From Deltaproteobacteria bacterium (GTDB lineage: Bacteria; UBA10199; GCA-002796325; JACPFF01): DNA of 64,000 nucleotides. The translations under genes were made by a program, and so were the position numbers. The DNA lies in contig JACPFF010000006.1 in NCBI GenBank assembly GCA_016183065.1, positions 233,578 through 297,577 of the forward strand. The letters are read 5' to 3'. Positions within the stretch are counted from its first letter, which is position 1, and every line of letters starts with the position of its first letter. The notes under the pieces were generated by a model. The model made no database searches, was not told the DNA's origin, and was given only the letters and a program-made list of their open reading frames with translations. Positions 1-8,289 of the stretch are shown here, piece by piece.

Positions 1-2
1 AT

Positions 3-485
3 CGACTCAGTTTTCACGATGCCCAGCGCCTTGTGCAACGGATCGCCTCGTTGGGGCGGATCGACCCGACGCTGGAGCGTGATGCGCGATATACCATCCT
101 CAATATGTCGCTGGAGGGGAGTGATCCAGAGACGTTGATCCGTGAAATTGGGGTCCAGGCCTTTGTCAAGGCCCTCCTCCCCCAGCACCTTCCCATGGTC
201 TATGCCTTGCGGCAGAAACTGCCGCCCGTCCTTGCCTATCTCCTCCAGCGGGATACGGACATGCACCTGCCGAATAATCAACCGGTACTCGCCGCGCTGC
301 GCCAACATCAAATCCTTCTCCGGGTCGCCTCACTCTCTCGCGATGAACGGATTGACGTCCGATGGTGGCGTGCGTTGCCCGAGGTGTTGCGTGGCGATCC
401 GGCCCTCATTGAAGAGGGGACGCAACGGATTCCGGTGGAGCACGATGATGCGGATGCTGCCGAACGCGCGCAGGTCGTCAATTAG
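3..485 (+). CDS. Partial protein in the sctK position of a T3SS operon (5' end missing)
   Basis: The reading frame is open from the window edge, so the N-terminus is missing; about 160 codons remain before the TAG stop. The visible part is a soluble, mostly helical protein with no signal peptide, membrane segment or catalytic motif that I recognise. It lies just upstream of sctL and sctN. In many non-flagellar T3SS operons that slot holds SctK, a cytoplasmic sorting-platform adaptor, so SctK is a positional guess only. A FliG-like protein is an alternative because this operon also has flagellar traits. A 219-base gap containing a repeat element separates it from sctL. Confidence 0.6.
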   Translation, partial: RLSFHDAQRLVQRIASLGRIDPTLERDARYTILNMSLEGSDPETLIREIGVQAFVKALLPQHLPMVYALRQKLPPVLAYLLQRDTDMHLPNNQPVLAALRQHQILLRVASLSRDERIDVRWWRALPEVLRGDPALIEEGTQRIPVEHDDADAAERAQVVN

Positions 486-518
486 TGACGCGGCGGCGTT
501 ACGGCCGTGTGAGTCGTT

Positions 519-668
519 CCCCAGCGCGCACCGCGCGCGAGAGGGGGGACCCAACGGGCTTTGCCCGTTGGGGGGTCAGTGGCGACGACCGAGTCCGGGG
601 ACCCGCGAAGCTGGGTGGATGGGGAAGTACCCGGAGGCGGAGCCGCAGGGTACGTGAGCCCCTGTAAT
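519..668 (-). repeat. Modular hairpin repeat, copy 1 (reverse orientation)
   Basis: This gap between the first ORF and sctL carries a copy of the intergenic repeat family. Read along the plus strand it contains a GCGCGC-rich hairpin, a hairpin CCAACGGGCTTTGCCCGTTGG, the conserved linker GGCGACGACCGAGTCCGGGG, a decayed copy of the ACCCGC/GCGGGT hairpin, the GTACCC/GGGTAC hairpin, and the conserved edge CGTGAGCCCCTGTAAT. It is the reverse of copies 2-4 and lies inside the T3SS operon, so it would be transcribed. Confidence 0.85.
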
Positions 669-704
669 CGATTCTTCTCTCTGTACGGGAGGTATGGTAC
701 CATC

Positions 705-1400
705 ATGAGCATGGGGAAAAAGATCATCAAAGGAAAACAGCTGGAAACGCGCACCTCCCTGGAAGAGAAGGTGCATGCGCTTCCGGTCAAAGAGCGCGGC
801 AGGAAAATGGTCGAGGAACTCGGCGGAGTGGTGAATCGGCGGATCCTCGACGCCGAGTCACGCGCGGCCGAGATTGTTGCCGAAGCGGAAGCCTCTGCCG
901 ATTGCATTCGCGAGGAGGCGGCACGTCTCTTGCGCGAGGTCGACGCAGTGCGAACGTCCGCCGAAGACGAGGGGCGCCGGTCCGGCCGCGAAGAAGGGCT
1001 CGCCAGTGCCACCGAGATGGCCGCGCGACTCGGTCGGCTGAAAGAGGAATTCATCGCCCATGCGGAGCCAGAGGTCATTGCCCTGGTGCTGCAGTGCGCG
1101 GAAAAGATCGTTGGTCGATTGGTCGAGAGGGAGAAAGAGGCCGTCATTGCCATCGTGCGGCAGGCCCTCGAGGCCGCAATCGGCGACCGCATCGTCATCC
1201 GCGTGAGCCCGGCCGACTTTCCGACTGTCGCCAGTGCGGAAGGCGAACTGCGATCGCTGCTCGATCGGACGAAGCGGCTCCATGTGAAAGAGGATGAATC
1301 AATCACGGCCGGCGGGTGCGTGGTGGAGACCGAAGTGGGGACCATCGATGCGCAGCTCGAGACTCAGCTGAAGGCGATTCGAAAGGCGTTTGATTTATGA
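705..1400 (+). CDS. sctL: T3SS stator protein SctL (FliH/YscL family)
   Basis: A 231-residue soluble protein. The N-terminal half is charged and helical; the C-terminal half has the FliH/HrpE pattern ([20 protein letters not shown], then a domain beginning near [10 protein letters not shown]). SctL is the peripheral stalk that holds the SctN ATPase to the sorting platform and resembles the F-ATPase b and delta subunits. I chose this ATG because GGGAGG lies 12 bases upstream; the frame is open further back into the repeat, which is unlikely to be coding. The last four bases overlap the sctN start (ATGA), implying translational coupling. Confidence 0.88.
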   Translation: MSMGKKIIKGKQLETRTSLEEKVHALPVKERGRKMVEELGGVVNRRILDAESRAAEIVAEAEASADCIREEAARLLREVDAVRTSAEDEGRRSGREEGLASATEMAARLGRLKEEFIAHAEPEVIALVLQCAEKIVGRLVEREKEAVIAIVRQALEAAIGDRIVIRVSPADFPTVASAEGELRSLLDRTKRLHVKEDESITAGGCVVETEVGTIDAQLETQLKAIRKAFDL

Positions 1401-2725
1401 CCGGGCTGCCGCTCATTGATTTTCGGCGATATGCCCACAATCTCTCGGCAGTCTCGACGTACAGTCTCAAGGGGAAGGTGACCGAATTGACGGGCCTCAT
1501 CGTCAAGGCCGTGGTCCCGGGGGTGCGCGTCGGTGAACTCTGCCTGATCGAACCGTATCATCGCAAGACGCCGATCAAGGCCGAGGTGGTGGGGTTCCGC
1601 GACCAGGAGGTCTTGCTCATGCCGCTGGGCGATCTCGAGGGGATCGGATTGGGAAACGCCGTGATTCCCACGGGAGGGTCGCTCACCGTCCGTGTCGGCG
1701 AGGGATTACTGGGACGCGTGCTGGATGGTCTCGGAGATCCATTGGATAGTGAGACACACGGACCGCTCCAGTTTGAGGCCGAATATCCTGTGACGGCCAA
1801 TCCACCGCCTGCCCTGCGGCGGCAACGGGTGACACGACCGCTGGTGGTCGGCATCCGGGCGATTGACGGACTCCTGACCTGTGGCGAAGGCCAGCGGATC
1901 GGTTTTTTTGCCGCTGCCGGCGTGGGGAAGTCGACGCTGATCGGGATGATCGCCAGAAACACGGAAGCCGACGTGAATGTGATCTGTCTCGTGGGAGAGC
2001 GGGGACGCGAGGTGCGGGATTTTATCGAGCGCGATCTCGGTGAGGCAGGACTCCGCCGTTCGGTGGTCGTGGTTTCGACCTCCGACCAGCCGTCGCTCGT
2101 CCGTCTCAAGGCCGCCTATGTGGCCACCGCCATCGCGGAATATTTTCGCGATCAGGGAAAACGGGTCATGCTCATGATGGACTCGATTACCCGGTTTGCC
2201 CGTGCCTTGCGCGAAGTCGGCCTGGCCGTGGGCGAACCGCCCGCCCGCCAGGGCTATACCCCCTCGGTCTTCTCCACGCTCCCCCGGTTGCTCGAACGAT
2301 CCGGCAATTCCGATCGCGGGTCGATTACCGCGTTCTACACGATTCTCGTGGCCGGCGATGATATGAACGAGCCGATCGCGGATGAGTCACGGTCCATCCT
2401 GGATGGGCATATCATCCTCTCGCGGGATTTGGCCGCGCGTGCGCATTATCCCGCCATCGATATTTCCGAAAGTGTCAGTCGCGTGATGGACGATATTATT
2501 TCCGAGGAGCATCGGGATGCCGCACGAAAGATGCGCGAGGTCATTGCCAATTATGAAAAGGAACGCGATCTCATCCTGATTGGGGCCTATGAAGAGGGGA
2601 GTGATCCGAAAGTCGATTACGCAATCGAAAAAATTGAAGAGGTGCAGCATTATCTCAAGCAGGATGTGAATGAGAACGTCGAGATGGAAGAAACGATCGG
2701 GCAACTGGTGGAGCTCTTTTCCTAG
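1397..2725 (+). CDS. sctN: T3SS ATPase SctN
   Basis: A 442-residue F1-beta-like ATPase that unfolds substrates and releases chaperones at the export gate. Walker A is AAAGVGKST at about residues 172-180, the GERGREV box is near 200, Walker B is VMLMMDS near 257-263, and [18 protein letters not shown] follows near 286. The length fits FliI/SctN. The neighbouring SctR and SctS are of the non-flagellar type, so SctN is preferred to FliI. It overlaps sctL by four bases, and sctO starts 10 bases downstream. Confidence 0.95.
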   Translation: MTGLPLIDFRRYAHNLSAVSTYSLKGKVTELTGLIVKAVVPGVRVGELCLIEPYHRKTPIKAEVVGFRDQEVLLMPLGDLEGIGLGNAVIPTGGSLTVRVGEGLLGRVLDGLGDPLDSETHGPLQFEAEYPVTANPPPALRRQRVTRPLVVGIRAIDGLLTCGEGQRIGFFAAAGVGKSTLIGMIARNTEADVNVICLVGERGREVRDFIERDLGEAGLRRSVVVVSTSDQPSLVRLKAAYVATAIAEYFRDQGKRVMLMMDSITRFARALREVGLAVGEPPARQGYTPSVFSTLPRLLERSGNSDRGSITAFYTILVAGDDMNEPIADESRSILDGHIILSRDLAARAHYPAIDISESVSRVMDDIISEEHRDAARKMREVIANYEKERDLILIGAYEEGSDPKVDYAIEKIEEVQHYLKQDVNENVEMEETIGQLVELFS

Positions 2726-2735
2726 GGGTCGATAG

Positions 2736-3266
2736 ATGGCGAAACGTCCGATATACCGTCTCCAAGCCCTCCTGCGACTCAAGGAGCGGGAGAAACACCA
2801 GGCCGAAGTCGCCCTGGCGCGGGCGTTCACCGCCCTGCGCGAGGCTCAGGAGCGGGAAAAAAAACTCCGGGAAGAAAAAGAGCGGATTGTGGCGGCATGG
2901 CTCCGGAAACAGCACGAAATGAGCGAAGAGATGCGGGGGGGCGGGACGGTCTTTGACGGCAATGTCTTTCTCAATTATCTGCGAAAATTGAAGGAGGATG
3001 AGGAAAAGAAGGCGGAAGAGATCGAGGAGCAACAGGAGAAGGTGATGGAGTGCCAGGAGATGATTGTCCGCCGCCGGCGCGAATATATCGACGCGTCAAA
3101 GGCCCTGCAGGTGATGGAGAAACACAAGGCTCTCTGGTGGAAGAAGGTCATGCAGGAGATCTCCCGTGCGGAAGAGAAGCAGTTTGACGAACTCTGCACG
3201 ACCATTCACACGTTAAAGGGATGGCGTGGCGAGGGAGGCGACGACGCACAGGCCATGGCACATTGA
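2736..3266 (+). CDS. sctO: T3SS stalk protein SctO (FliJ/YscO family)
   Basis: A 176-residue, highly charged protein that is almost entirely coiled coil (for example KLREEKERI and KKAEEIEEQQEKVMECQEMI). The start YRLQALLRLKEREK is typical of FliJ/YscO proteins, which insert as a central stalk into the SctN hexamer and pass substrates to the gate. The position directly after the ATPase is the canonical one. Sequence identity in this family is low, so the call rests on position, length and coiled-coil character. Confidence 0.85.
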   Translation: MAKRPIYRLQALLRLKEREKHQAEVALARAFTALREAQEREKKLREEKERIVAAWLRKQHEMSEEMRGGGTVFDGNVFLNYLRKLKEDEEKKAEEIEEQQEKVMECQEMIVRRRREYIDASKALQVMEKHKALWWKKVMQEISRAEEKQFDELCTTIHTLKGWRGEGGDDAQAMAH

Positions 3267-3309
3267 GCGACGCGTCGTGGCGCAATAGCGATGTCATGTG
3301 GAGTAGACA

Positions 3310-4116
3310 ATGGTGGACCCGAATCGTATCGAACAAAAGGAGCGGTCATTGCCACGCAATGATGAATCACCGCGCTCGGGACAGGTCAAGCAGCAGCCGT
3401 CCCCGTTCGATCAGGTATTGCAGCAGGGACGGGTCATCCAGCAGCAACCGTCTTTTCAGCAGCAATCGGGTGAATCTTCACAACAGGATCAGGAGCGGGA
3501 GACGAACAAGGAGCGTCGCAGTGAGCGGGAAAAGATACCGCGCCAGCGCGGTGAGCGGGATCTGTCGGAACAAAAGGGGGAGCGGATCAAGGCGGAACAG
3601 CAGCAGGAGACCGGTCCAAAATATCGGGTCGTCACCAAAGTGGGCGAGCGCCAAGGGGAAGAGGGACGCCGCCGTGGAGAGGGCGGGAATGAAGGCTTTC
3701 ACGGACAGGGCGGCCAGGGCCCCCAGGGACGGCTCCGCCTCCGTGCAGAGCGAACCGCGTACGAACGTGCAGACATTGGGAGGGATCTGAGCTCGCGATT
3801 TCAGCGAGAGTTGCTCCAGCAACACAAGGTCCCCGCCGCGCTGGACCGCGGTCAATTGCAGCGAGTGGTCAATCTCCTCGTGCAATCGATCCGCCTGGGC
3901 AAAAACGAGGTCGGAGCCGAGGAACTCGCGATTGTCTTTCATGCCTCGATCTTCAAGGGGCTCCGATTGCGTCTGCAATCAAAGGATGGTAAGGTCACCA
4001 TCGATTGTGAAAGTGCCGAGAGCGATGTGCGGGCACTGTTTTTACGGGAGCAGGGACGGATTCGGGCCGCACTGGAGCGCAAAGGCGTGGTCGTTGCGCA
4101 GATCCGTGTGGTCTAG
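3310..4116 (+). CDS. sctP: Probable T3SS needle-length regulator SctP (FliK-like)
   Basis: A 268-residue protein. The first ~125 residues are disordered and very rich in Gln, Arg and Glu (runs such as QQQPSFQQQS), as in the extended ruler region of SctP/FliK. The last ~110 residues form a compact domain (FHASIFKGLRLRLQSKDGKV near residues 216-235, ending VVVAQIRVV) resembling the C-terminal substrate-switch domain FliK_C. It lies between sctO and sctQ, where SctP is normally encoded. GTGGAG seven bases upstream supports the start. Identity within the family is usually undetectable, so this is mainly positional. Confidence 0.72.
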   Translation: MVDPNRIEQKERSLPRNDESPRSGQVKQQPSPFDQVLQQGRVIQQQPSFQQQSGESSQQDQERETNKERRSEREKIPRQRGERDLSEQKGERIKAEQQQETGPKYRVVTKVGERQGEEGRRRGEGGNEGFHGQGGQGPQGRLRLRAERTAYERADIGRDLSSRFQRELLQQHKVPAALDRGQLQRVVNLLVQSIRLGKNEVGAEELAIVFHASIFKGLRLRLQSKDGKVTIDCESAESDVRALFLREQGRIRAALERKGVVVAQIRVV

Positions 4117-4157
4117 TACGACCACTGTGGGACGAGCGCCGGAACATCGGCGCGTGT

Positions 4158-5141
4158 GTGAATGGGCATTTCAGGATCCGGGGGAGAGACGTGGCATCAC
4201 GGGGAGATGTGACATCCCGGCCATTTCATTGGACCGTGCAGCAATTGTCGCGCGACCATGTGCGATTGCATGAACAGGCGCGTCTTTTTTTCCCCGCCGT
4301 CTCGATGCGCCACGCAGTTGCCGCCGCTATTCGTACCACGCTGGTTAAACATCTGGGCCCCGATGTGATGCTCTTCCTCGACGATATTGCGGTCACCACC
4401 TCCGGGACATTTGCCGGGGGGGTCGGAGAGGCGGCGACCATTGCCGTGATCGGTATGCCTCCGCTCCTGGAAAAAATCTATCTGCAGATCGATCAGGGGA
4501 TCGTCGGCATGGTGATCGACCGGCTTCTGGGTGGCACCGGGCGTCGCGGAGTGGAGCCGATTCCCCTGACCGAGACCGAACAGGGGGTGTTGCAGTATCT
4601 GGTCATGGACCTGTTGGCGGCCCTCCATGCTGCAGCCGGCCCGGAGACACCGTTCCATTTCCGGTTTGAGCGCTTCATCCGTCATGCCGTCGAATTGGGG
4701 GATCTGTTGCCGCCGAGAGAGTCGGTCGCGCTCTGCACGTGGCGTTGTGGATTGAGTGACACGATCGGGATCATTCGCCTGGCCATCCCGGACAGTTTTG
4801 CCGTCGCCGCCCGTCTTCCGGAGCGATCGCAGGGCGATCTGGCGGTCCTTGCCACCCAGCGGCGCCGATTTGCCAATGAACGCCTCCCCGTGTGGGTGGA
4901 GGCGGGTCGATGCGCATTGACCCCCACTGATCTCGTCGCATTGGAAGTCGGGGATGTCGTGCTTTTTGATCAGACCGAACTCACCTTGCGGGATGCCCGA
5001 CCGAGCGGACGCGTGATGCTCCGACTGGGTCAGGGGACGCACGGCGGGATTCGCTGCGCACTCGCCGCCGGTGAGACGATGCAATGCGCGGTTGAGGATT
5101 TTGAGGAAAGCGAGGTTATGCCCCATGGTGAAGCGCGATAG
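4158..5141 (+). CDS. sctQ: T3SS C-ring/sorting-platform protein SctQ, long form (FliM-like plus one SpoA domain)
   Basis: A 327-residue protein. The N-terminal two thirds resemble the middle domain of FliM/SctQ, and the C-terminus (LVALEVGDVVLFDQTELTLR onward) looks like a first SpoA domain. SctQ forms the cytoplasmic pods or ring that recruit SctL, SctN and substrates. The start is uncertain: GTG at 4158 is the longest option, while GTG at 4191 follows a purine-rich stretch and may be used instead. The 3' end overlaps the next gene by 17 bases, so the second SpoA domain is supplied by a separate gene, as in systems with FliM/FliN-like division. Confidence 0.82.
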   Translation: MNGHFRIRGRDVASRGDVTSRPFHWTVQQLSRDHVRLHEQARLFFPAVSMRHAVAAAIRTTLVKHLGPDVMLFLDDIAVTTSGTFAGGVGEAATIAVIGMPPLLEKIYLQIDQGIVGMVIDRLLGGTGRRGVEPIPLTETEQGVLQYLVMDLLAALHAAAGPETPFHFRFERFIRHAVELGDLLPPRESVALCTWRCGLSDTIGIIRLAIPDSFAVAARLPERSQGDLAVLATQRRRFANERLPVWVEAGRCALTPTDLVALEVGDVVLFDQTELTLRDARPSGRVMLRLGQGTHGGIRCALAAGETMQCAVEDFEESEVMPHGEAR

Positions 5142-5616
5142 ACCACGCGACGAGGATGAACTGCACGAGGACGCATTTGATGATGACGGAGCCACCGACA
5201 TCCAGATCCCCGATCTGATCGACGAAGCGGACGATGAGCCGTCAGCCACCGATCCGGAGAGGACGCCGGACGAAGCGCTTTCGGATCTGAGTGCAACGGC
5301 GTCGTCAGCGCCACCTGCACGATCCGGAACGCGGCGGGCCGCGACACGGACCGTCGCCGGTGGAGTGTCGAAGCGGCTCGGCGAGGCGGTCATGGGGATG
5401 GCGGCCGATGTCCCGGTGCAGGTGGTCGCGGTCCTCGGAAAGAAGACCGTGACGATGCACGAACTCTTTCAGCTCGAAGTCGGCCAGCTGATCGAGATGG
5501 GGGTCCCGTTAAGTGTCTCCGTTGATTTGGTGGCGAACGGAAAGTTGATTGCCAAAGGGGAGCTCGTGGAGATCGACGGGCAATTGGGTGTCAAGGTCGT
5601 CAAGCTGATTCGGTAA
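5125..5616 (+). CDS. sctQ: T3SS SctQ short form / FliN-like SpoA protein
   Basis: A 163-residue protein. The first ~85 residues are acidic and low-complexity; the last ~75 form a SpoA domain (VPVQVVAVLGKKTVTMHEL, then LVANGKLIAKGELVEIDGQL) very like FliN and the SctQ C-terminal product. It should pair with the SpoA domain of the upstream protein to build the sorting platform. The ATG lies inside the end of the upstream gene, nine bases after CGAGG, giving translational coupling. In several pathogens this product comes from internal initiation in one sctQ gene; here it has its own overlapping ORF. Confidence 0.85.
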   Translation: MVKRDRPRDEDELHEDAFDDDGATDIQIPDLIDEADDEPSATDPERTPDEALSDLSATASSAPPARSGTRRAATRTVAGGVSKRLGEAVMGMAADVPVQVVAVLGKKTVTMHELFQLEVGQLIEMGVPLSVSVDLVANGKLIAKGELVEIDGQLGVKVVKLIR

Positions 5617-5622
5617 CCCCGT

Positions 5623-5955
5623 ATGATACTATTGATTGCGGAAACGGCAGCATCGATGGCACCCGGTGGGTTCGGGGGGGGCTATCTCTGGCTCTTGGTG
5701 CGCATGCTGCTCGTCCTTGTTGTGGTGGTCGTCTTCGCCATTCTCGTGCTCAAATATGTGGTGCCACGCCTCGGGGCGTTGCATGCCAGGGGATTTCGCG
5801 GGGAATGGATCGAGGTGGTTGCCCGGCGGAGCCTTGAACCGAAACGGCATCTCTGGATCGTGAAAGTCGGCAAGCGTCATTTTCTCCTCGGGAGCGCCGA
5901 CGGAAGCATCAATCCGATTGCGGAGCTTGAGGCACGCGATCTGGAGGCCCCATGA
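5623..5955 (+). CDS. FliO-like membrane protein in a T3SS operon
   Basis: A 110-residue protein with one strong transmembrane helix (about residues 22-46), followed by a small cytoplasmic domain reading RGEWIEVVARRSLEPKRHLW and VGKRHFLLGSADG. That arrangement is the hallmark of FliO, the assembly chaperone for the FliP export-gate pentamer. FliO is usually restricted to flagella, so finding it in an otherwise non-flagellar operon is unusual. It sits directly before sctR, matching the fliN-fliO-fliP order, and overlaps sctR by four bases. No clear ribosome binding site is visible before the ATG. Confidence 0.78.
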   Translation: MILLIAETAASMAPGGFGGGYLWLLVRMLLVLVVVVVFAILVLKYVVPRLGALHARGFRGEWIEVVARRSLEPKRHLWIVKVGKRHFLLGSADGSINPIAELEARDLEAP

Positions 5956-6731
5956 GTACGAGACGACGTTCGCATTCCCTCAGGATCGTGCGTGGACTCT
6001 TCCTCATCGGGTGGGCGCTGATTCCCGCCTCTGCGGGCGCGCAAGTTGGGCCGGGACCAGCCGTCTCGCAGCCCCTCGTCATGATGCTCGCTCTGGCCGC
6101 GTTGGCGCTCGCACCCTTCGTGGTCATGATGGCCACGTCGTTTGTGAAACTGGCCGTCGTCTTTGCCCTGATCCGGAATGCCCTGGGGACGCAACAAATT
6201 CCGCCCAATACGGTGGTCACCGGACTCGCCCTTATTTTGACGATCTATATTATGGTCCCGGTGGGCCATCAGGTCTATGACGCCGCATCGGGTGTGGTCA
6301 CGCAGGATACCAACCAGCCACTCCTCTCCCAGGCGACGGTCACACTGATGGGCGAGGCGCTCAATGCGGGGAAGGAACCCATTCGCGCCTTTTTGCTGAA
6401 ACATGTCCATACCGAGGATCGGAAGCTCTTTTATCGTCTGGCCCGCAAGATGGAAGCGGATCCGCAGCGTCGCGAGGCCATTACCGATCAGGACCTGCTC
6501 AATATCGTCCCCGCCTTTGCCATCAGTGAATTGGCCGAGTCGTTCCAGATCGGATTTGTCATTTTTCTCCCCTTTCTCGTGATCGACCTCGTCATCGCCA
6601 ATATCCTCCTTTCGCTCGGGATGTTCCAGATTTCGCCGATTACCATTTCCTTGCCCTTTAAACTCCTCCTCTTTGTGCTGGTCGATGGGTGGCACATGAT
6701 CGCCCAGGGATTGATTATCGGGTATGCCTAA
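5952..6731 (+). CDS. sctR: T3SS export-gate protein SctR (FliP homologue) with N-terminal signal peptide
   Basis: A 259-residue inner-membrane protein. The core carries SctR-type blocks: TSFVKLAVVFALIRNALGTQ near residue 57, GFVIFLPFLVIDLVIANILL near 198, and the C-terminal SLPFKLLLFVLVDGW. Five SctR with SctS and SctT form the helical export gate. The first ~30 residues (basic stretch, hydrophobic run, then SAGAQ) look like a cleavable signal peptide, a trait of flagellar FliP and usually absent from SctR. Together with the adjacent FliO-like gene this suggests FliP-style assembly. Confidence 0.94.
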   Translation: MSTRRRSHSLRIVRGLFLIGWALIPASAGAQVGPGPAVSQPLVMMLALAALALAPFVVMMATSFVKLAVVFALIRNALGTQQIPPNTVVTGLALILTIYIMVPVGHQVYDAASGVVTQDTNQPLLSQATVTLMGEALNAGKEPIRAFLLKHVHTEDRKLFYRLARKMEADPQRREAITDQDLLNIVPAFAISELAESFQIGFVIFLPFLVIDLVIANILLSLGMFQISPITISLPFKLLLFVLVDGWHMIAQGLIIGYA

Positions 6732-6996
6732 TGCCGAACTCTTCATCGGGATCGCCAAGGAGGCGCTCTTCCTCGTCTTGATCCTGACCGCACCACCGGT
6801 CCTGGGTGCCATGATCGTCGGACTCGTGATCAGTATTTTGCAGGCCACGACGCAGATTCAGGAGCAGACGCTCACCTTTGTCCCGAAACTCGTGACCGTG
6901 ATTGTGATGCTGGCCTTCCTCGGCTCGCAAATGATGGAACAGCTGGTGACGTTCACGAGCAAATTGATCACCCGGTTTCCTTTTCTGGTGCAATAG
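6724..6996 (+). CDS. sctS: T3SS export-gate protein SctS (FliQ family)
   Basis: A 90-residue protein with two transmembrane helices and the family core LVISILQATTQIQEQTLTFV. Four SctS subunits pack around the SctR-SctT assembly in the export gate. Length and motif match the family closely. The start overlaps the end of sctR by eight bases, so the two are probably translationally coupled. A second ATG at 6731 is out of frame and can be ignored. Confidence 0.95.
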   Translation: MPNAELFIGIAKEALFLVLILTAPPVLGAMIVGLVISILQATTQIQEQTLTFVPKLVTVIVMLAFLGSQMMEQLVTFTSKLITRFPFLVQ

Positions 6997-7006
6997 GAGG
7001 CGTCGC

Positions 7007-7909
7007 ATGGAGGAAATGGACGCCATGCTCCGCCAGTTTGGCGTGCATGCGAGTTTCCAGTTTGTCTTTATCTTTGCGCTCCTGGTCTGGACGCGCATGC
7101 TGGCCCTGGTCTCGATGGTCCCGTTTCCCTGGGGCAAACCGGTCCCCATGCTGGTGCGCGTGAGCGGGGCGACGGTCATGATGGTCTTTGTCGTGCCGCT
7201 CCTCCTCCCGTCCGAACCGCCCCCCATAACGAATAACATGCTCCTCGTCGGGACCCTCTTTCTCAAGGAGGCCATCCTTGGGGTCGTGATCGGGTTTGCG
7301 GCCTCTCTCGTCTTTTACGGCTTCGAGGCCGCAGGGCACATGATTGAAAATCAGCGCGGCATGTCGATTGCCCATGTCCTCATTCCGCAATTGGGGACGC
7401 AGGGGTCGTTGGCGAGTCAACTCCTCTTCCTCCTCTCGATCACGATCTATTTCGTAATGCAGGGGCACGTGATCTTTCTCGAGACGTTTTATCACTCCTT
7501 TGTGACCTTTCCGGTCCTGGAATTCCCCGCGATTGCCCCCGGGTGGTTTCCGCTGGTCGATTTTCTGGCCAAATCGAGCGGAGCCATCTTGACCATGGCG
7601 ATTGGCGTCGCGGCGCCGGTGATCATTGCGATCCTCCTGGCCGATATCATCCTTGGCGTGGCCAACCGGGTGGCACCGCAGATCAATGTCTGGGAGCTCG
7701 GCTTTAATATCAAAGGCTATCTGGGGGTCCTGATATTGGCCTTGATGATGGTCCTCATGACCGAGGTCTTTACCGAGACCTTTCGGGCGCAGCGCGCCGT
7801 GGATACCACCACGCAACAGCTCTTGGAGCGTCGCATCCCGGTGGAGGGTCTTCCTGGCGCGCCCGGGATCTTGCGGCCGGTTCCGTGGCTCCCAGCCCCA
7901 CTATTGTAG
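7007..7909 (+). CDS. sctT: T3SS export-gate protein SctT (FliR family)
   Basis: A 300-residue polytopic inner-membrane protein with about seven hydrophobic segments. It is slightly longer than typical FliR/SctT (about 260) because of a C-terminal tail rich in Pro and Gly. The segment FEAAGHMIENQRGMSIAHV matches the conserved FliR/SctT block. SctT is the single subunit that caps and joins the SctR-SctS helix. GGAGG lies nine bases before the ATG. It is the last gene of the operon; sctU and sctV are not in the window. Its TAG stop lies in the edge of repeat copy 2. Confidence 0.93.
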   Translation: MEEMDAMLRQFGVHASFQFVFIFALLVWTRMLALVSMVPFPWGKPVPMLVRVSGATVMMVFVVPLLLPSEPPPITNNMLLVGTLFLKEAILGVVIGFAASLVFYGFEAAGHMIENQRGMSIAHVLIPQLGTQGSLASQLLFLLSITIYFVMQGHVIFLETFYHSFVTFPVLEFPAIAPGWFPLVDFLAKSSGAILTMAIGVAAPVIIAILLADIILGVANRVAPQINVWELGFNIKGYLGVLILALMMVLMTEVFTETFRAQRAVDTTTQQLLERRIPVEGLPGAPGILRPVPWLPAPLL

Positions 7910-7990
7910 GGGCTCACGTACCCTGCGGCTCCGCCTGCGGGTACTTCCTCGTCCACCCGCTTCGCGGGTCCCCGGACTCGGTCGTCGCCC
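7901..7990 (+). repeat. Modular hairpin repeat, copy 2 (short form)
   Basis: The conserved edge CTATTG followed by GGGGCTCACG overlaps the sctT stop codon. It is followed by the GTACCC/GGGTAC hairpin, the linker TTCCTCGTCC, the hairpin ACCCGCTTCGCGGGT and the linker CCCGGACTCGGTCGTCGCC. The remaining modules are absent. It is oriented like copies 3 and 4. Confidence 0.88.
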
Positions 7991-8113
7991 CACCGAAACC
8001 CGAGGTCCCATGAGAACCCCGTGATTGGGGTCTGGAGTCTTCTATTGCCGAGGCCTTGAGGAGGCCTACCGAGATGGCCAGGGGGGTGCATCTCATAACT
8101 ATTCATAATCATT

Positions 8114-8135
8114 GATGAAATCGTTCATCTTTTTT
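8114..8135 (+). terminator. Candidate intrinsic terminator after the sct structural operon
   Basis: A six-base-pair stem GATGAA/TTCATC closes an ATCG loop and runs straight into six T residues. The stem is AT-rich and therefore weak. It lies between the last structural sct gene and the sigma-54 promoter of the next operon, exactly where a separator is expected. The ~200 bases before it hold repeat copy 2 and small inverted repeats around AGGCCT and CCCC/GGGG, with no convincing ORF. Confidence 0.5.
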
Positions 8136-8164
8136 GGTCGATTCTCCCCAGTATACCGTCAGAT

Positions 8165-8180
8165 TGGCACAGGGATTGCT
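8165..8180 (+). promoter_or_regulatory. Sigma-54 (-24/-12) promoter for the T3SS substrate/chaperone operon
   Basis: TGGCACAGGGATTGCT matches the sigma-54 consensus TGGCAC-N5-TTGC(A/T) at every core position, with the required 10 bases between the invariant GG and GC. Transcription should start near 8191, giving a leader of about 100 bases before the ATG at 8290. A sigma-54 activator with an FHA domain is encoded just beyond the far end of this operon, which makes regulation by it likely. Confidence 0.85.
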
Positions 8181-8289
8181 GTAAGAATGGGAGAATCGGG
8201 GTGTCTCGGAGGAGAACCTGGGGTAACTGAAGGACCGATACTCAGGAAGGCACCTGGGGCCGGCGGCCACCAGAGCGAAGGAGAATCGT

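Noticed and set aside
4197-5393. 398-codon minus-strand frame opposite sctQ
   Set aside because: Antisense shadow of two overlapping SpoA-domain genes; no motif found.
705-7909. Flagellar export operon (fliH-fliR)
   Set aside because: SctR (SFVKLAVVF, GFVIFLPFLVIDLV) and SctS motifs are of the non-flagellar type and translocator/chaperone-like genes follow; no flagellin, hook or rod gene is present. The FliO-like gene is reported as an oddity instead.
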